Origin: Roseococcus pinisoli
GTDB taxonomy: Bacteria > Pseudomonadota > Alphaproteobacteria > Acetobacterales > Acetobacteraceae
NCBI RefSeq assembly: GCF_018413645.1
Contig: NZ_JAHCDA010000002.1
Span: 620,001-684,000 of the forward strand
DNA: 64,000 bases
Direction: 5' to 3'
This document shows positions 7,316 to 15,294 of this stretch, one piece after another; position 1 is the first letter of the stretch; each line of letters starts with the position of its first letter. Under the pieces are notes generated by a model that was not told where the DNA came from, did no database searches, and saw nothing but the letters and a program-made list of their open reading frames with translations. Position numbers and translations under genes: made by a program.

Positions 7316-10300
7316 TCAGTCCCCCTGCCTCGCCGCCTGCCCTATCGCCTGGGGCTCGCGCGCCCGGAACCAGGCGACATAGAGCGTCGGCAGGAAGACC
7401 AGGGTCAGCAGCGTCGCGACCAGCAGGCCGCCCATGATGGCGAAGGCCATGGGGCCCCAGAACACCGTGGGCGCGATCGGAATCATGCCCAGCACGGTCG
7501 AGATCGCCGTCAGCATCATCGGGCGGAAGCGCGAGGTGCTGGCGGCCACCACAGCCTCCCATATCCCCATGCCTTCCGCGCGGTCCGCCTCGATCTGCAC
7601 GATCAGGATGACCGCGTTCTTCGCGATCATGCCCAGCAGCGCGAGGATGCCGAGGATCGCCACGAAGCCCAGCGGCTGGCGGAAGATCAGCAGCGCCGCA
7701 ACCACGCCGATCATGCCCAGCGGCAGCACCGCCACCACCATGGTCAGGCGCTGGAAGCTCTGCAGCTGGAACATCAGCGCCGTCAGCATCAGCACGATCA
7801 TGAGCGGCACGACGGCGGCGACCGAGGCGCTGGATTCGGCGCTCTCCTCGGCGATGCCGCCCGTGTCCACCCGATAGCCGGCCGGCAGCGTGGCATTCAG
7901 CTCCGCGATGCGCGGCGCGATCTCGTTCACCACCGTCTCCGGCAGCACGCCGATGCGCACATCGGCCTGCACCGTCAGCGTCGGCACACGGTCCCGACGC
8001 CAGACCAGCGGGTATTCCTGCTCGTATTCGAAGGTCACGAACTGGCCGAGCGGCACGGAGCGCCCGCCCGGCAGCGAGACCTGCATGGAGCGCAGGTTGG
8101 AGAGCGACAGCCGCTCATCCGCCGTGGCGCGCGCCACCACGTTGATGAGGTAGATGTCGTCCCGCAGCTGGGTCACGACGGTGCCGGTCACCGCCGCGTT
8201 CAGGGCGGCCGAGACCTGCGCCGAGCTGAGGCCGAGGAGCCGCGCCTGGTCCTGGTCCACCCGCACGCGCAACTGGCGCGAGGGCTCCATCCAGTCGAAG
8301 TTCACGTGCCGGGCGCCGGCGCTGGTCGAGACGACCTGGGCCACACGCAGCGCGATCTCGCGCACCTGCTCGAGGTCGGCGCCGTTCACGCGGTACTGGA
8401 TGGGCCAGCCGACGGGCGGGCCGAGCTCCAGCGGCGAGACGCGGGCGACGACGTTGGGGAATTCCTCCGCGAGCTTGCGCTCCAGCCGGTCCCGCAGGCG
8501 ATCGCGGCCCGGCAGGTCCTTCGCCACGACGACGAGTTGCGCGAAGAAGGGATTGGCCAGCTGCACGTTCAGCGGCAGGTAGAAGCGAATGGCGCCGCGG
8601 CCGACATAGGTGCTCCAGCGCTCCACGTCGGGATCTTCCTTCAGCGCGGCGTCCAGCCGGGCCGAGAGGTCGGCGCTCGCGAAGATCGAGGCGTTCTGCG
8701 GCAGGGTGAGGTCCACCATCAGCTCGGTACGGTCCGAAGCCGGGAAGAACTGCTGCGGTACGAAGCGGATCGCAAAGATCGCCAGCGCGAAGATCGCGAA
8801 GGTGAGCGGGATGGTGAGGAACTTGCGGCGCATCGCCCCTAGCAGCAGCCCGGTATAGAGGCGCATCAGCAGCCCGACCTTCTCCGGCCCCGCATTCAGC
8901 TTGGGCTTCGGCGCCTTCAGGATCGCCATGCCGATCAGCGGTGCGAAGAGCACGGCCACGAACCAGGAGACGATCAGCGCGATGCCCACCACCGCGAAAA
9001 TCGAGAAGGTGTACTCGCCGGCCGAGCTCGCCGCGAAGCCGATGGGGACGAAGCCCGCGATGGTGACCAGCGTGCCGGTGAGCATGGGCGCGGCCAGGGT
9101 GCGATAGGCGAAGGTCGCCGCCTGCTCCTTGCTGTCGCCCTTGCCGAGGCGGCGGATCATGGCGTCCACCGTCGTCATCGCGTCGTCCACCAGCAGCGTC
9201 AGCGCGATGATGAGCGCGCCCAGCGAGATGCGCTGCAGATCGATCCCCGCCAGGGACATCATCGGGAAGACGATGGCCAGCGTCAGCGGGATGGAGAGCG
9301 CCACCACCGAGCCCGGCCGCACGCCGAGGCTCACGAAGCTCGCGACCACGATGATCAGGATTGCCTGCCACAGGCTGTCCGTGAAGTCGTTGATGGCCGT
9401 GTCCACCGTCACCGCCTGGTCGGCGACGAGGTGCGGCTCGATGCCGATGGGCAGCTCGGCCGTGATGCTGCGCATGGCAGCCTGGATGTTGCGCCCGAGC
9501 GCCAGGATGTCACCCGAATCCCGCATCGCAATGGCGACGCCGATGGCCGCCCGGCCGTTCACACGGAACATGGGCTGCGGCGGGTCGGAATAGGCGCGAT
9601 GGACCTCGGCGATGTCGCCGAGCCGGATGATCCGGTCGCCGACCACGAAGTTCACGGCCAGGATGTCGGCCTCGTTCTCGAAGGCGCCGGAGACGCGGAT
9701 GGTCAACCGCTCATCGCCGGTCTGCACCGTGCCCGCGGGCCGCACCACGTTCTGCGCCTGCAGGGCACCGATCAGCGCCTGGAAATTGAGGCCGAGGCCC
9801 GCCAGCCGCTCGGTCGAGAATTCGATGAAGACCTGCTCGTCCTGCGCGCCGAGGATCTCGATCTTGGAGACGTCGGGCACCAGCAGCAGGCGCGAGCGCA
9901 CAGCCTCCACCTGGTCGCGCAGCTCGCGATGAGTGAAGCCGTCCGCGGTGAAGCCGTAGATGATGCCGAAGGTGTCGCCGAAATCATCGTTGAAGCCCGG
10001 CCCCACGACGCCGGCCGGCAGCTGGCTGCGCATGTCGCTGACGCGCTTGCGCACCTCGTACCACATGTCGGGCACGACGGAGGGCGGGGTCGACCCGCGC
10101 AGGTTCACGAAGATCGTGGTGAGGCCGGCACTGGTATAGCTGCGGACGTCGTCGATATTCGGCGTTTCCTGCAGCGTGCGCTCGATGCGCTCGGTCACCT
10201 GCTGCAGCGTTTCTTCCAGCGTCGCCCCCGGCCAGGCTGCCTGAACGATCATGGTGCGGAAGGTGAAGGCCGGGTCCTCGTTACGACCCAGCTTCATGAA

Positions 10301-10393
10301 GACGATGCTGCCCGCGATGACCGCGACTAGCATGAAGTAGACCATCAGCGAGCGACGGCCGATGGACCATTCGGAGAGGTTCGGACCGATCAC
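7316..10393 (-). CDS. RND family efflux pump inner-membrane subunit (AcrB-like)
   Basis: 1025 aa, standard size for HAE-type RND pumps: 12 membrane segments and two large periplasmic loops. The proton-relay residues are present: DD in TM4 (ALTLLVDDAMTTVDAM) and the TM10 lysine (LGMIAKNAVILIVQIE). N terminus NLSEWSIGRRSLMVYF is a typical RND amphipathic start, and PGATLEETLQQVTERIE matches the porter domain. It should export hydrophobic or amphipathic compounds using the proton gradient, with the adaptor gene just upstream (4-nt ATGA overlap). No outer-membrane channel gene is in the operon, so a TolC-like protein encoded elsewhere is needed. Downstream it runs into mnhE with a 1-nt gap. Confidence 0.93.
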   Translation of the reverse strand: MIGPNLSEWSIGRRSLMVYFMLVAVIAGSIVFMKLGRNEDPAFTFRTMIVQAAWPGATLEETLQQVTERIERTLQETPNIDDVRSYTSAGLTTIFVNLRGSTPPSVVPDMWYEVRKRVSDMRSQLPAGVVGPGFNDDFGDTFGIIYGFTADGFTHRELRDQVEAVRSRLLLVPDVSKIEILGAQDEQVFIEFSTERLAGLGLNFQALIGALQAQNVVRPAGTVQTGDERLTIRVSGAFENEADILAVNFVVGDRIIRLGDIAEVHRAYSDPPQPMFRVNGRAAIGVAIAMRDSGDILALGRNIQAAMRSITAELPIGIEPHLVADQAVTVDTAINDFTDSLWQAILIIVVASFVSLGVRPGSVVALSIPLTLAIVFPMMSLAGIDLQRISLGALIIALTLLVDDAMTTVDAMIRRLGKGDSKEQAATFAYRTLAAPMLTGTLVTIAGFVPIGFAASSAGEYTFSIFAVVGIALIVSWFVAVLFAPLIGMAILKAPKPKLNAGPEKVGLLMRLYTGLLLGAMRRKFLTIPLTFAIFALAIFAIRFVPQQFFPASDRTELMVDLTLPQNASIFASADLSARLDAALKEDPDVERWSTYVGRGAIRFYLPLNVQLANPFFAQLVVVAKDLPGRDRLRDRLERKLAEEFPNVVARVSPLELGPPVGWPIQYRVNGADLEQVREIALRVAQVVSTSAGARHVNFDWMEPSRQLRVRVDQDQARLLGLSSAQVSAALNAAVTGTVVTQLRDDIYLINVVARATADERLSLSNLRSMQVSLPGGRSVPLGQFVTFEYEQEYPLVWRRDRVPTLTVQADVRIGVLPETVVNEIAPRIAELNATLPAGYRVDTGGIAEESAESSASVAAVVPLMIVLMLTALMFQLQSFQRLTMVVAVLPLGMIGVVAALLIFRQPLGFVAILGILALLGMIAKNAVILIVQIEADRAEGMGIWEAVVAASTSRFRPMMLTAISTVLGMIPIAPTVFWGPMAFAIMGGLLVATLLTLVFLPTLYVAWFRAREPQAIGQAARQGD

Positions 10394-11472
10394 GACGCGG
10401 CGCCCAGCAGGCGGACCTTCTGGCCCGGGCGCAGCGCCTGCACCCCGGCGGTGACGATCACATCACCCGGAACGAGGCCGCCGGAGACCACGACCCCGGC
10501 CGGATCGAAGCGCGCGACCTCGACGGACCGCAGCGAGACCGTCTGCGTGGCGGTATCGACGATCCAGACCGCGGGATTGCCCTGGATCCGCGTCAGCGCG
10601 CTGGCCGGGATCTCATAACCGTCCCCGCCGCCGATGCGCATGCGCCCGGTCACGGTGGAGCCCAGGCGCAGCCCGGCCGGCGGCTCGGCCAGGCCCACGC
10701 GCACGGCGAAGGTGCCGGTCACGGGATCGGCGCGCGGGGAGACCTCTCGCACGCGCCCGGTGGCGCGGATGGTGGGATCGGTCGTCAGGAAGACGTCGAT
10801 GACCGGATTCTCCGGCGCACGGTCCTTCACGGAGGCCGGCACGCCGAAGACCGCGTCCCGCCCGCCATCCTGGGCGATCTGCAGGATCATGCGGCCGGGC
10901 TGGACCACCTCGCCGGGCTCGGCGCCTCGGGCGGTGACGGTACCGTTGGAATCCGCAACCAGCTCCGTATAGCCGAGGCGGTTTTCGGCGATATTCACCT
11001 GGGCCTGAGCGGAGTCGGCCGTCGAGCGCGCCGATTGCAGCTGCTGCGTCGCCTCGTCGTAGCGGACGCGGGTGGCGAAGCCGCTCGCCAGCAGCTGGCG
11101 CTGGCGGTTGTAGTTGTTGCGCGTCTCGACCACGCGCGCGTTGGCAGCCGCCAGGGCGGCGCGGGCGGCGCGCAGGTTGCTTTCCTCGTTGTCGCGGTTG
11201 AGGCGGGCCACGACCTGGCCGGCCGTCACGCGGTCACCCACATTGACCGAGCGCTCGATCATGCGGCCGTCGATCCGGAAGGCGAGGTTGACGTCCGTCT
11301 CCGCCTGGATGGTGCCGGTGAGGGAGACGAGCTCGCCCCCTGCCCGCCCATCCACCGACATGACCCGGACCGGCCTGATGTCAGGTGCCGCGGCCGGCGC
11401 GCCATCGTCACAGGCGGCCAGCCCCGCGAGGAGCAGCAGTCCGGCGGTCCGGACGCGTGCGGCTGACAGCAT
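10390..11472 (-). CDS. RND efflux periplasmic adaptor (membrane fusion) lipoprotein
   Basis: 360 aa HlyD/AcrA-type adaptor. It has a lipoprotein signal: hydrophobic LLLLAG then LAAC at the cleavage site (lipobox) followed by DD. The order is beta-barrel/lipoyl half (GTIQAETDVNLAFRIDGRM), an alpha-hairpin (about residues 100-170, NARVVETRNNYNRQRQLLAS and the returning helix), the second lipoyl half (VADSNGTVTARGAEPGEVV) and a membrane-proximal domain. Start choice: the ATG at 11472 has GGGGA 7 nt upstream; an ATG two codons earlier (11478) and a far upstream GTG/ATG frame are less likely because the signal peptide starts here. First gene of the efflux/Mrp operon. Confidence 0.88.
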   Translation of the reverse strand: MLSAARVRTAGLLLLAGLAACDDGAPAAAPDIRPVRVMSVDGRAGGELVSLTGTIQAETDVNLAFRIDGRMIERSVNVGDRVTAGQVVARLNRDNEESNLRAARAALAAANARVVETRNNYNRQRQLLASGFATRVRYDEATQQLQSARSTADSAQAQVNIAENRLGYTELVADSNGTVTARGAEPGEVVQPGRMILQIAQDGGRDAVFGVPASVKDRAPENPVIDVFLTTDPTIRATGRVREVSPRADPVTGTFAVRVGLAEPPAGLRLGSTVTGRMRIGGGDGYEIPASALTRIQGNPAVWIVDTATQTVSLRSVEVARFDPAGVVVSGGLVPGDVIVTAGVQALRPGQKVRLLGAAS

Positions 11473-11525
11473 GGGCATTCCCCGAGGATTCAGATTCACA
11501 TCCTCGTTAGCGCCTGGGTGTCCGG

Positions 11526-11548
11526 CTGGGACCGGCACTGTGTCCCAG
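11526..11548. promoter_or_regulatory. Palindrome upstream of the efflux/Mrp operon (candidate operator)
   Basis: Perfect 7-bp inverted repeat CTGGGAC-N9-GTCCCAG, centred about 65 nt upstream of the adaptor start codon in the 115-bp gap between the alpha/beta hydrolase and the operon. Its right arm is also the left part of a 29-bp motif found again near 16.55 kb. Spacing and symmetry fit a dimeric repressor or activator site, but no cognate regulator gene lies in the window. Confidence 0.5.
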
Positions 11549-11569
11549 GTCTGCGCCTGGCGTCCCAAA
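11541..11569 (-). promoter_or_regulatory. 29-bp shared control motif, copy 1
   Basis: On the plus strand it reads TGTCCCAG, 11 variable bases (of which 7 are shared with copy 2), then GCGTCCCAAA. It agrees with 16549-16577 at 25 of 29 positions. Read on the coding (minus) strand it is a direct repeat of TGGGAC with a 20-bp period, close to two helical turns. It sits 69-97 nt upstream of the adaptor gene. Function unknown; a transcription factor site is the simplest reading. Confidence 0.5.
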
Positions 11570-11587
11570 CTCCAATCGTCATGAAAC

Positions 11588-13072
11588 CTAAGGGGCCTGG
11601 GCGGCCCCCGCGGGAATCACCTCGCTGATGCGGCCCATCAGATAGCCATAGAAGGGGTTCCAGGAGATCCGCACCAGGGAATCCAGCGCCAGGATCAGCA
11701 CGCCCACCTCGCCATGGGCCGCGAGCGCCCCAAGGCTGACGCCGAATTCCGGCTCGGGACCGGGCTGGTTGCCATAGAGCGAATCATCCGGCGGAAAGGG
11801 CAGCGCCACGTGCGAGAGCGAATAGACGTTGCGCGGATATAGGAGCCCGAGGCTCTGCTCCTGCTCCTCCGTCGCCCCCGCCGCCACGGTGCGCGCCACC
11901 ACCTCGGCCCGGTCTTCGTTGGCATTGGTGATGAAGGTCAGCCGCCAGTTGCGCGGCGCCGGCGGCACCATGCGCGCCAGCACGGCGTCGAAGGCCGGGC
12001 GCAGCAGCGGGCCCAGCTTGGTATTGCGGTTGCGGTCGAAGAGAACCAGCTCGCTGCCATTCGCGGGCAGGAATTCGTAGAGGGCCGAGATCACCGCCCG
12101 GGTGCTGACGGTGAAGTCCATTACCGACTGGAAGGTGAGCACGGGCGCCAGCTGATCGAGCCGCCCGGCGCGGGACAGGGTGCGGATCTGCTGCTGCAGC
12201 GCCTGGGTCAGCCGGTGGGACTGCCGCGCGCCATTCACAGGAAAAGAGTTGTATTTGAAGGGGTTGAATTCAGGTATGCGGCTCAGCCAGGCTGCCTTGG
12301 CGAAGGACGGCAGCAGGGCGGGCAGCCCGGCCAACCCCGCGAAGCGCGCGAAGGAGGTGATGCCGATCATGGGCGAGATGAGCACCAGGCGGTCCGGCCG
12401 CACGACGCGGGGGTCCTCGATGGCGTCCAGCGCCTGCTTCAGCGCCAAGGCGCCGCCGTTCGAGAAGCCCACGATGTGGATGGGTCCGTCCGGGCCCGCG
12501 CGGCGCCGGGCCTCGCGCATGGCGAGCCGCGTGGCCGCCGCCCAATCCTCCCAGACCGTGTCGGTCAGCGCGGCAGGGACGGTGCCATGCGCCGGGTTCC
12601 GGATGCCGATGGCCACGAAGCCGGCCTCGCGATAGCGGCGGGCGATGTGGCGGAGGCTGTAGGGCGCATCGGTCAGGCCATGCAGCAGGACGACGGCGCC
12701 CCGCGGCGTGCCGCCCTGCGCGACGATGTCCGGCTCCATGACGTAGGAGCGGTTCCAGTCCTGCTCGAAGCGCCCGGGATAGATCGGGGCCCCGGCGAAA
12801 TAGCGGTTGGCGTCCGTCCGGGCCTCGGGCGGCAGGCGATCGGTGACTTCCCGCCGCAGCTCGGCGAAGAGCGCCTCCTCGGCCGCCATATACCCGCCCC
12901 AGTCGAGCTGATCGAGGCGTTCGGCATGCAGGTCGTGCGGCACGTAGCTGTGCCACAGCTCGAGCGGCGGGCCACGCTGGCTGTCCACCGCCCGGATGAC
13001 GATGAAGGCGCAGAAGGCGCCGACGGCCAGCAGCGCCAGCCGCTTCGACCATTTGTAAGTCCAGCGCCCCAT
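11588..13072 (-). CDS. Membrane-anchored alpha/beta hydrolase
   Basis: 494 aa. Residues about 9-27 form one hydrophobic segment (LALLAVGAFCAFIVI), so the protein is probably anchored with the enzyme domain in the periplasm. The hydrolase core shows VVLLHGLTDAPYS (oxyanion HG) and the nucleophile elbow HIVGFSNGGALAL (GxSxG, Ser as nucleophile), about residues 125-205; the His and Asp of the triad cannot be assigned with certainty by eye. The length is greater than a minimal esterase because of a long N-terminal region (residues 30-120) and lid segments. Substrate unknown. It stands alone, convergent or tandem with nothing, and reads toward the efflux operon promoter. Confidence 0.8.
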   Translation of the reverse strand: MGRWTYKWSKRLALLAVGAFCAFIVIRAVDSQRGPPLELWHSYVPHDLHAERLDQLDWGGYMAAEEALFAELRREVTDRLPPEARTDANRYFAGAPIYPGRFEQDWNRSYVMEPDIVAQGGTPRGAVVLLHGLTDAPYSLRHIARRYREAGFVAIGIRNPAHGTVPAALTDTVWEDWAAATRLAMREARRRAGPDGPIHIVGFSNGGALALKQALDAIEDPRVVRPDRLVLISPMIGITSFARFAGLAGLPALLPSFAKAAWLSRIPEFNPFKYNSFPVNGARQSHRLTQALQQQIRTLSRAGRLDQLAPVLTFQSVMDFTVSTRAVISALYEFLPANGSELVLFDRNRNTKLGPLLRPAFDAVLARMVPPAPRNWRLTFITNANEDRAEVVARTVAAGATEEQEQSLGLLYPRNVYSLSHVALPFPPDDSLYGNQPGPEPEFGVSLGALAAHGEVGVLILALDSLVRISWNPFYGYLMGRISEVIPAGAAQAP

Positions 13073-13111
13073 GATCCGCGCGATCCCGCCTGCCTGAAGC
13101 TGTGTGTCCAG

Positions 13112-13148
13112 AGCATTTTCCGCTCACAAAAAGCTTGCGGAAAACGCT
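13112..13148. repeat. Extragenic palindrome with A-rich loop
   Basis: Arms AGCATTTTCCGC and GCGGAAAACGCT (12 bp, 11 pairing exactly plus one G-T) around a 13-nt TCACAAAAAGCTT loop. It lies 40 nt upstream of the alpha/beta hydrolase start in a markedly AT-rich pocket. Its form resembles repeated extragenic palindromes of alphaproteobacteria; only one copy is present in this window, so repetition cannot be shown here. Confidence 0.55.
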
Positions 13149-13174
13149 ACATCATTTTGTTTTTAAAGTATATT

Positions 13175-13206
13175 TACCCGACCAGATGATCGCACCTGAT
13201 CGGGTA
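13175..13206 (-). terminator. Hairpin just after the basic hypothetical gene
   Basis: Arms TACCCGACCA and TGATCGGGTA (10 bp with one mismatch or wobble), 12-nt loop. It begins 6 nt beyond the stop codon of the minus-strand gene at 13212-13736 and is followed on that strand by an A/T-rich run without a clean U-tract. It could end that transcript or belong to the control region of the hydrolase gene downstream. Confidence 0.35.
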
Positions 13207-13211
13207 ACGCC

Positions 13212-13736
13212 CTAGCCGCGCGCGTCGCGCCCGGCCTGGGAGTTCCGGCCCTGCTGCGAGACGCTGCCGATGCGCCCGCCGGTCACGATGCCACGGCGGC
13301 GGTTGCTCGGAAGCGCGCGCATGCCGTCACGGGCCGTCGATCCGGCAGACGGGTGATGGACATCGGCGCCTTCGCGGCGGGCCAGTGCGTCGCGCAGGGC
13401 GGCGCTGGCCTTCGCCCGCTTTTCCTCCGCACGGATCTTGCCGAGCCGGCCGTTCACGCGCTTCAGACCGCGCGCGAAGACCTGCTTCTTCTCCGCCAGC
13501 GACCGCTCGCCCGCGCTTTCCGTCGTGCTGCCGCGCGGGTCTGCCTTGCCGCGATGGATGCGCCGTCGGCCGCGCAGGATGTCGCGCAGCCGGCCATGCT
13601 GCGACCGGAGCCAGCGGGCCAGGGTCACCAGTTCGTCGCGGGGGATCCCCTCGAGCTCCGGATAATGGCTGCGGACCACCTGACCGATCTCATCCTCGGC
13701 CAGCAGGCGGCGTTCGGCCGCAAAGGGAGCACCCAT
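13212..13736 (-). CDS. Conserved-looking basic hypothetical protein
   Basis: 174 aa, not recognised by name. The N-terminal 60 residues (MGAPFAAERRLLAEDEIGQV then VRSHYPELEGIPRDELVTLA) look like a folded, helical domain, followed by a strongly basic RLRDILRGRRRIHRGK segment and a long Arg/Lys/Ala-rich helix. The C-terminal 40 residues are low complexity with Gly, Arg and Ser. The overall basic charge would suit binding to nucleic acid, but this is only inference. The ATG at 13736 has GGAAAGGATA upstream and is preferred to an upstream in-frame ATG. An overlapping plus-strand open frame is taken as a shadow. No clear partner genes. Confidence 0.6.
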   Translation of the reverse strand: MGAPFAAERRLLAEDEIGQVVRSHYPELEGIPRDELVTLARWLRSQHGRLRDILRGRRRIHRGKADPRGSTTESAGERSLAEKKQVFARGLKRVNGRLGKIRAEEKRAKASAALRDALARREGADVHHPSAGSTARDGMRALPSNRRRGIVTGGRIGSVSQQGRNSQAGRDARG

Positions 13737-13835
13737 GACGTATCCTTTCCTTCCAAAAGAGGGATGGCAGAGGACAAACTGCCCTCTTTCCATCCCGAGC
13801 GCGACCCGCCGGGCGCTGAAACAGCCCGGCGCGGC

Positions 13836-15290
13836 CTAGAATGATCCCACCAGACTTCCGAGCAGGATGACCGCCGCGAGCGCGATCAGCGCGCCCACGA
13901 TGCAGGCCATGACGATGTCCAGATAACTCTGGCGATGCGTGCAGCCGCAGACGGCAAGCAGCGTCACCACCGCGCCGTTATGCGGCAGGCTGTCCAGCGT
14001 GCCCGCGCCGATGACGGCCACCCGGTGCAGAAGGCCGGGGTCGATCCCCTGCTCGGCCGCGATCTGCATGTAGGTCGGCCCCAGCGCGTCCAGGGCGATG
14101 GTCAGGCCGCCGGAGGCCGAGCCGGTCAGCGCCGCCAGCACATTGGTCGCGACGGCGAGCGAGACCAGCGGCCCGCCGCCGATGCCCAGCACCCAGCTGC
14201 GCACCAGCTCGAAGGCCGGCATCGCCGCGACGACGGCGCCGAAGCCAACGAGGCTCGCCACGGCGAAGATCGGCAGCACCGCGGCATTGGCACCCGCATC
14301 CATGGTGGCGCGCAGCGAAGGCAGCCGGTGCGCGCTGAGCAGCAGGATCACCAGGATCGCCGCCGCCAGCGCCACGGCCACCGACCAGACGCCGGCCACC
14401 GCCGAAAGGCTGGTGCCACCCCAGCGCGGCTCCGCCAGGAAGGCGGCGTCGAAGCGCGGCAGGACGAAGAAGGACATCGCCAGGTTGGTCAGCACCACCA
14501 CGACCAACGGCAGGGCGGCGATCCAGATCGGCGGCTCGCCGCCCGCATCGGCGCTGCGATGGATCTCGGAGGGGTCAAATTCGCGGGAGACGGTGGCGCG
14601 CTCACGCAGGACGGGGTCGTCGGCCGCCTCGTGGACGGGCGCCGGCGTGGGGTCGCCGAAGCCCTCGCCGGCCGCACGCGCCCTCCCCTCGGCCCGGTTC
14701 AGCCACCACAGGCCAAAGGCCAGCATGATGGCCGAGGCAAGGAGGCCGAGCCCCGGCGCCGCGAAGGGCGTCGTGCCGAAGAAAGGCATGGGGATGGCGT
14801 TCTGGATCGCCGGGGTCCCCGGCAGGGCCGACATCGTGAAGGTGGAGGTGCCGAGCGCGATGGCCGCCGGCATCAGCCGCCTCGGCACGCCGGCCGACTG
14901 GAACAGCGCCTGGGCCATCGGCGTCAGCACGAAGATCGCGACGAAGAGGCTGACGCCGCCATAGGTGACCGCCGCCCCCGCGAGCACGACGGCCAGAACC
15001 GCCCGCCGCGCGCCGAGCTTCTCCGTCATCCAGCGCGCGATGGCGGAAACCGCGCCGCTATCCTCCATCAGCTTCCCGAAGAGCGCGCCCAGGAGGAAGA
15101 GCGGAAAGAACTGTGCGATGAAGGCGGACGCGCTGCCCATGAAGGTCTGCGTCCAATGGGCCAGCAGCGGCTCGCCGGCGAAGATCGCCGCCACAAGCGC
15201 CGCCAGCGGGGCCAGGAGCAGCACGCTCCAGCCCCGGAAGGCCAGAAGGACCAGCAGCGCCAGTCCCGCCAGGATGCCAAGGAGGCCCAT
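13836..15290 (-). CDS. GntP family permease
   Basis: 484 aa, about 12-14 membrane segments. GntP-type features: an opening GLLGILAGLALLVLLAFRGW, the LEDSGAVSAIARW-like segment (here LMEDSGAVSAIARWM, about residues 78-92), GGVSLFVAIFVLTPMA and ALPGTPAIQNAIPM, and late NGAVVTLLAVCG with HRQSYLDI. The family carries gluconate and related hydroxy acids with protons. A hydrophilic loop of about 45 residues around residue 220 is somewhat long. The gene starts 4 nt after the patatin gene stops and is probably in one operon with it. Substrate unknown. Confidence 0.85.
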   Translation of the reverse strand: MGLLGILAGLALLVLLAFRGWSVLLLAPLAALVAAIFAGEPLLAHWTQTFMGSASAFIAQFFPLFLLGALFGKLMEDSGAVSAIARWMTEKLGARRAVLAVVLAGAAVTYGGVSLFVAIFVLTPMAQALFQSAGVPRRLMPAAIALGTSTFTMSALPGTPAIQNAIPMPFFGTTPFAAPGLGLLASAIMLAFGLWWLNRAEGRARAAGEGFGDPTPAPVHEAADDPVLRERATVSREFDPSEIHRSADAGGEPPIWIAALPLVVVVLTNLAMSFFVLPRFDAAFLAEPRWGGTSLSAVAGVWSVAVALAAAILVILLLSAHRLPSLRATMDAGANAAVLPIFAVASLVGFGAVVAAMPAFELVRSWVLGIGGGPLVSLAVATNVLAALTGSASGGLTIALDALGPTYMQIAAEQGIDPGLLHRVAVIGAGTLDSLPHNGAVVTLLAVCGCTHRQSYLDIVMACIVGALIALAAVILLGSLVGSF

Positions 15291-15294
15291 GGCG

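Noticed and set aside
13353-13844. Plus-strand frame opposite the basic hypothetical gene
   Set aside because: No ribosome-binding site and a composition typical of an antisense shadow; the minus frame has a proper start and a domain-like N terminus.
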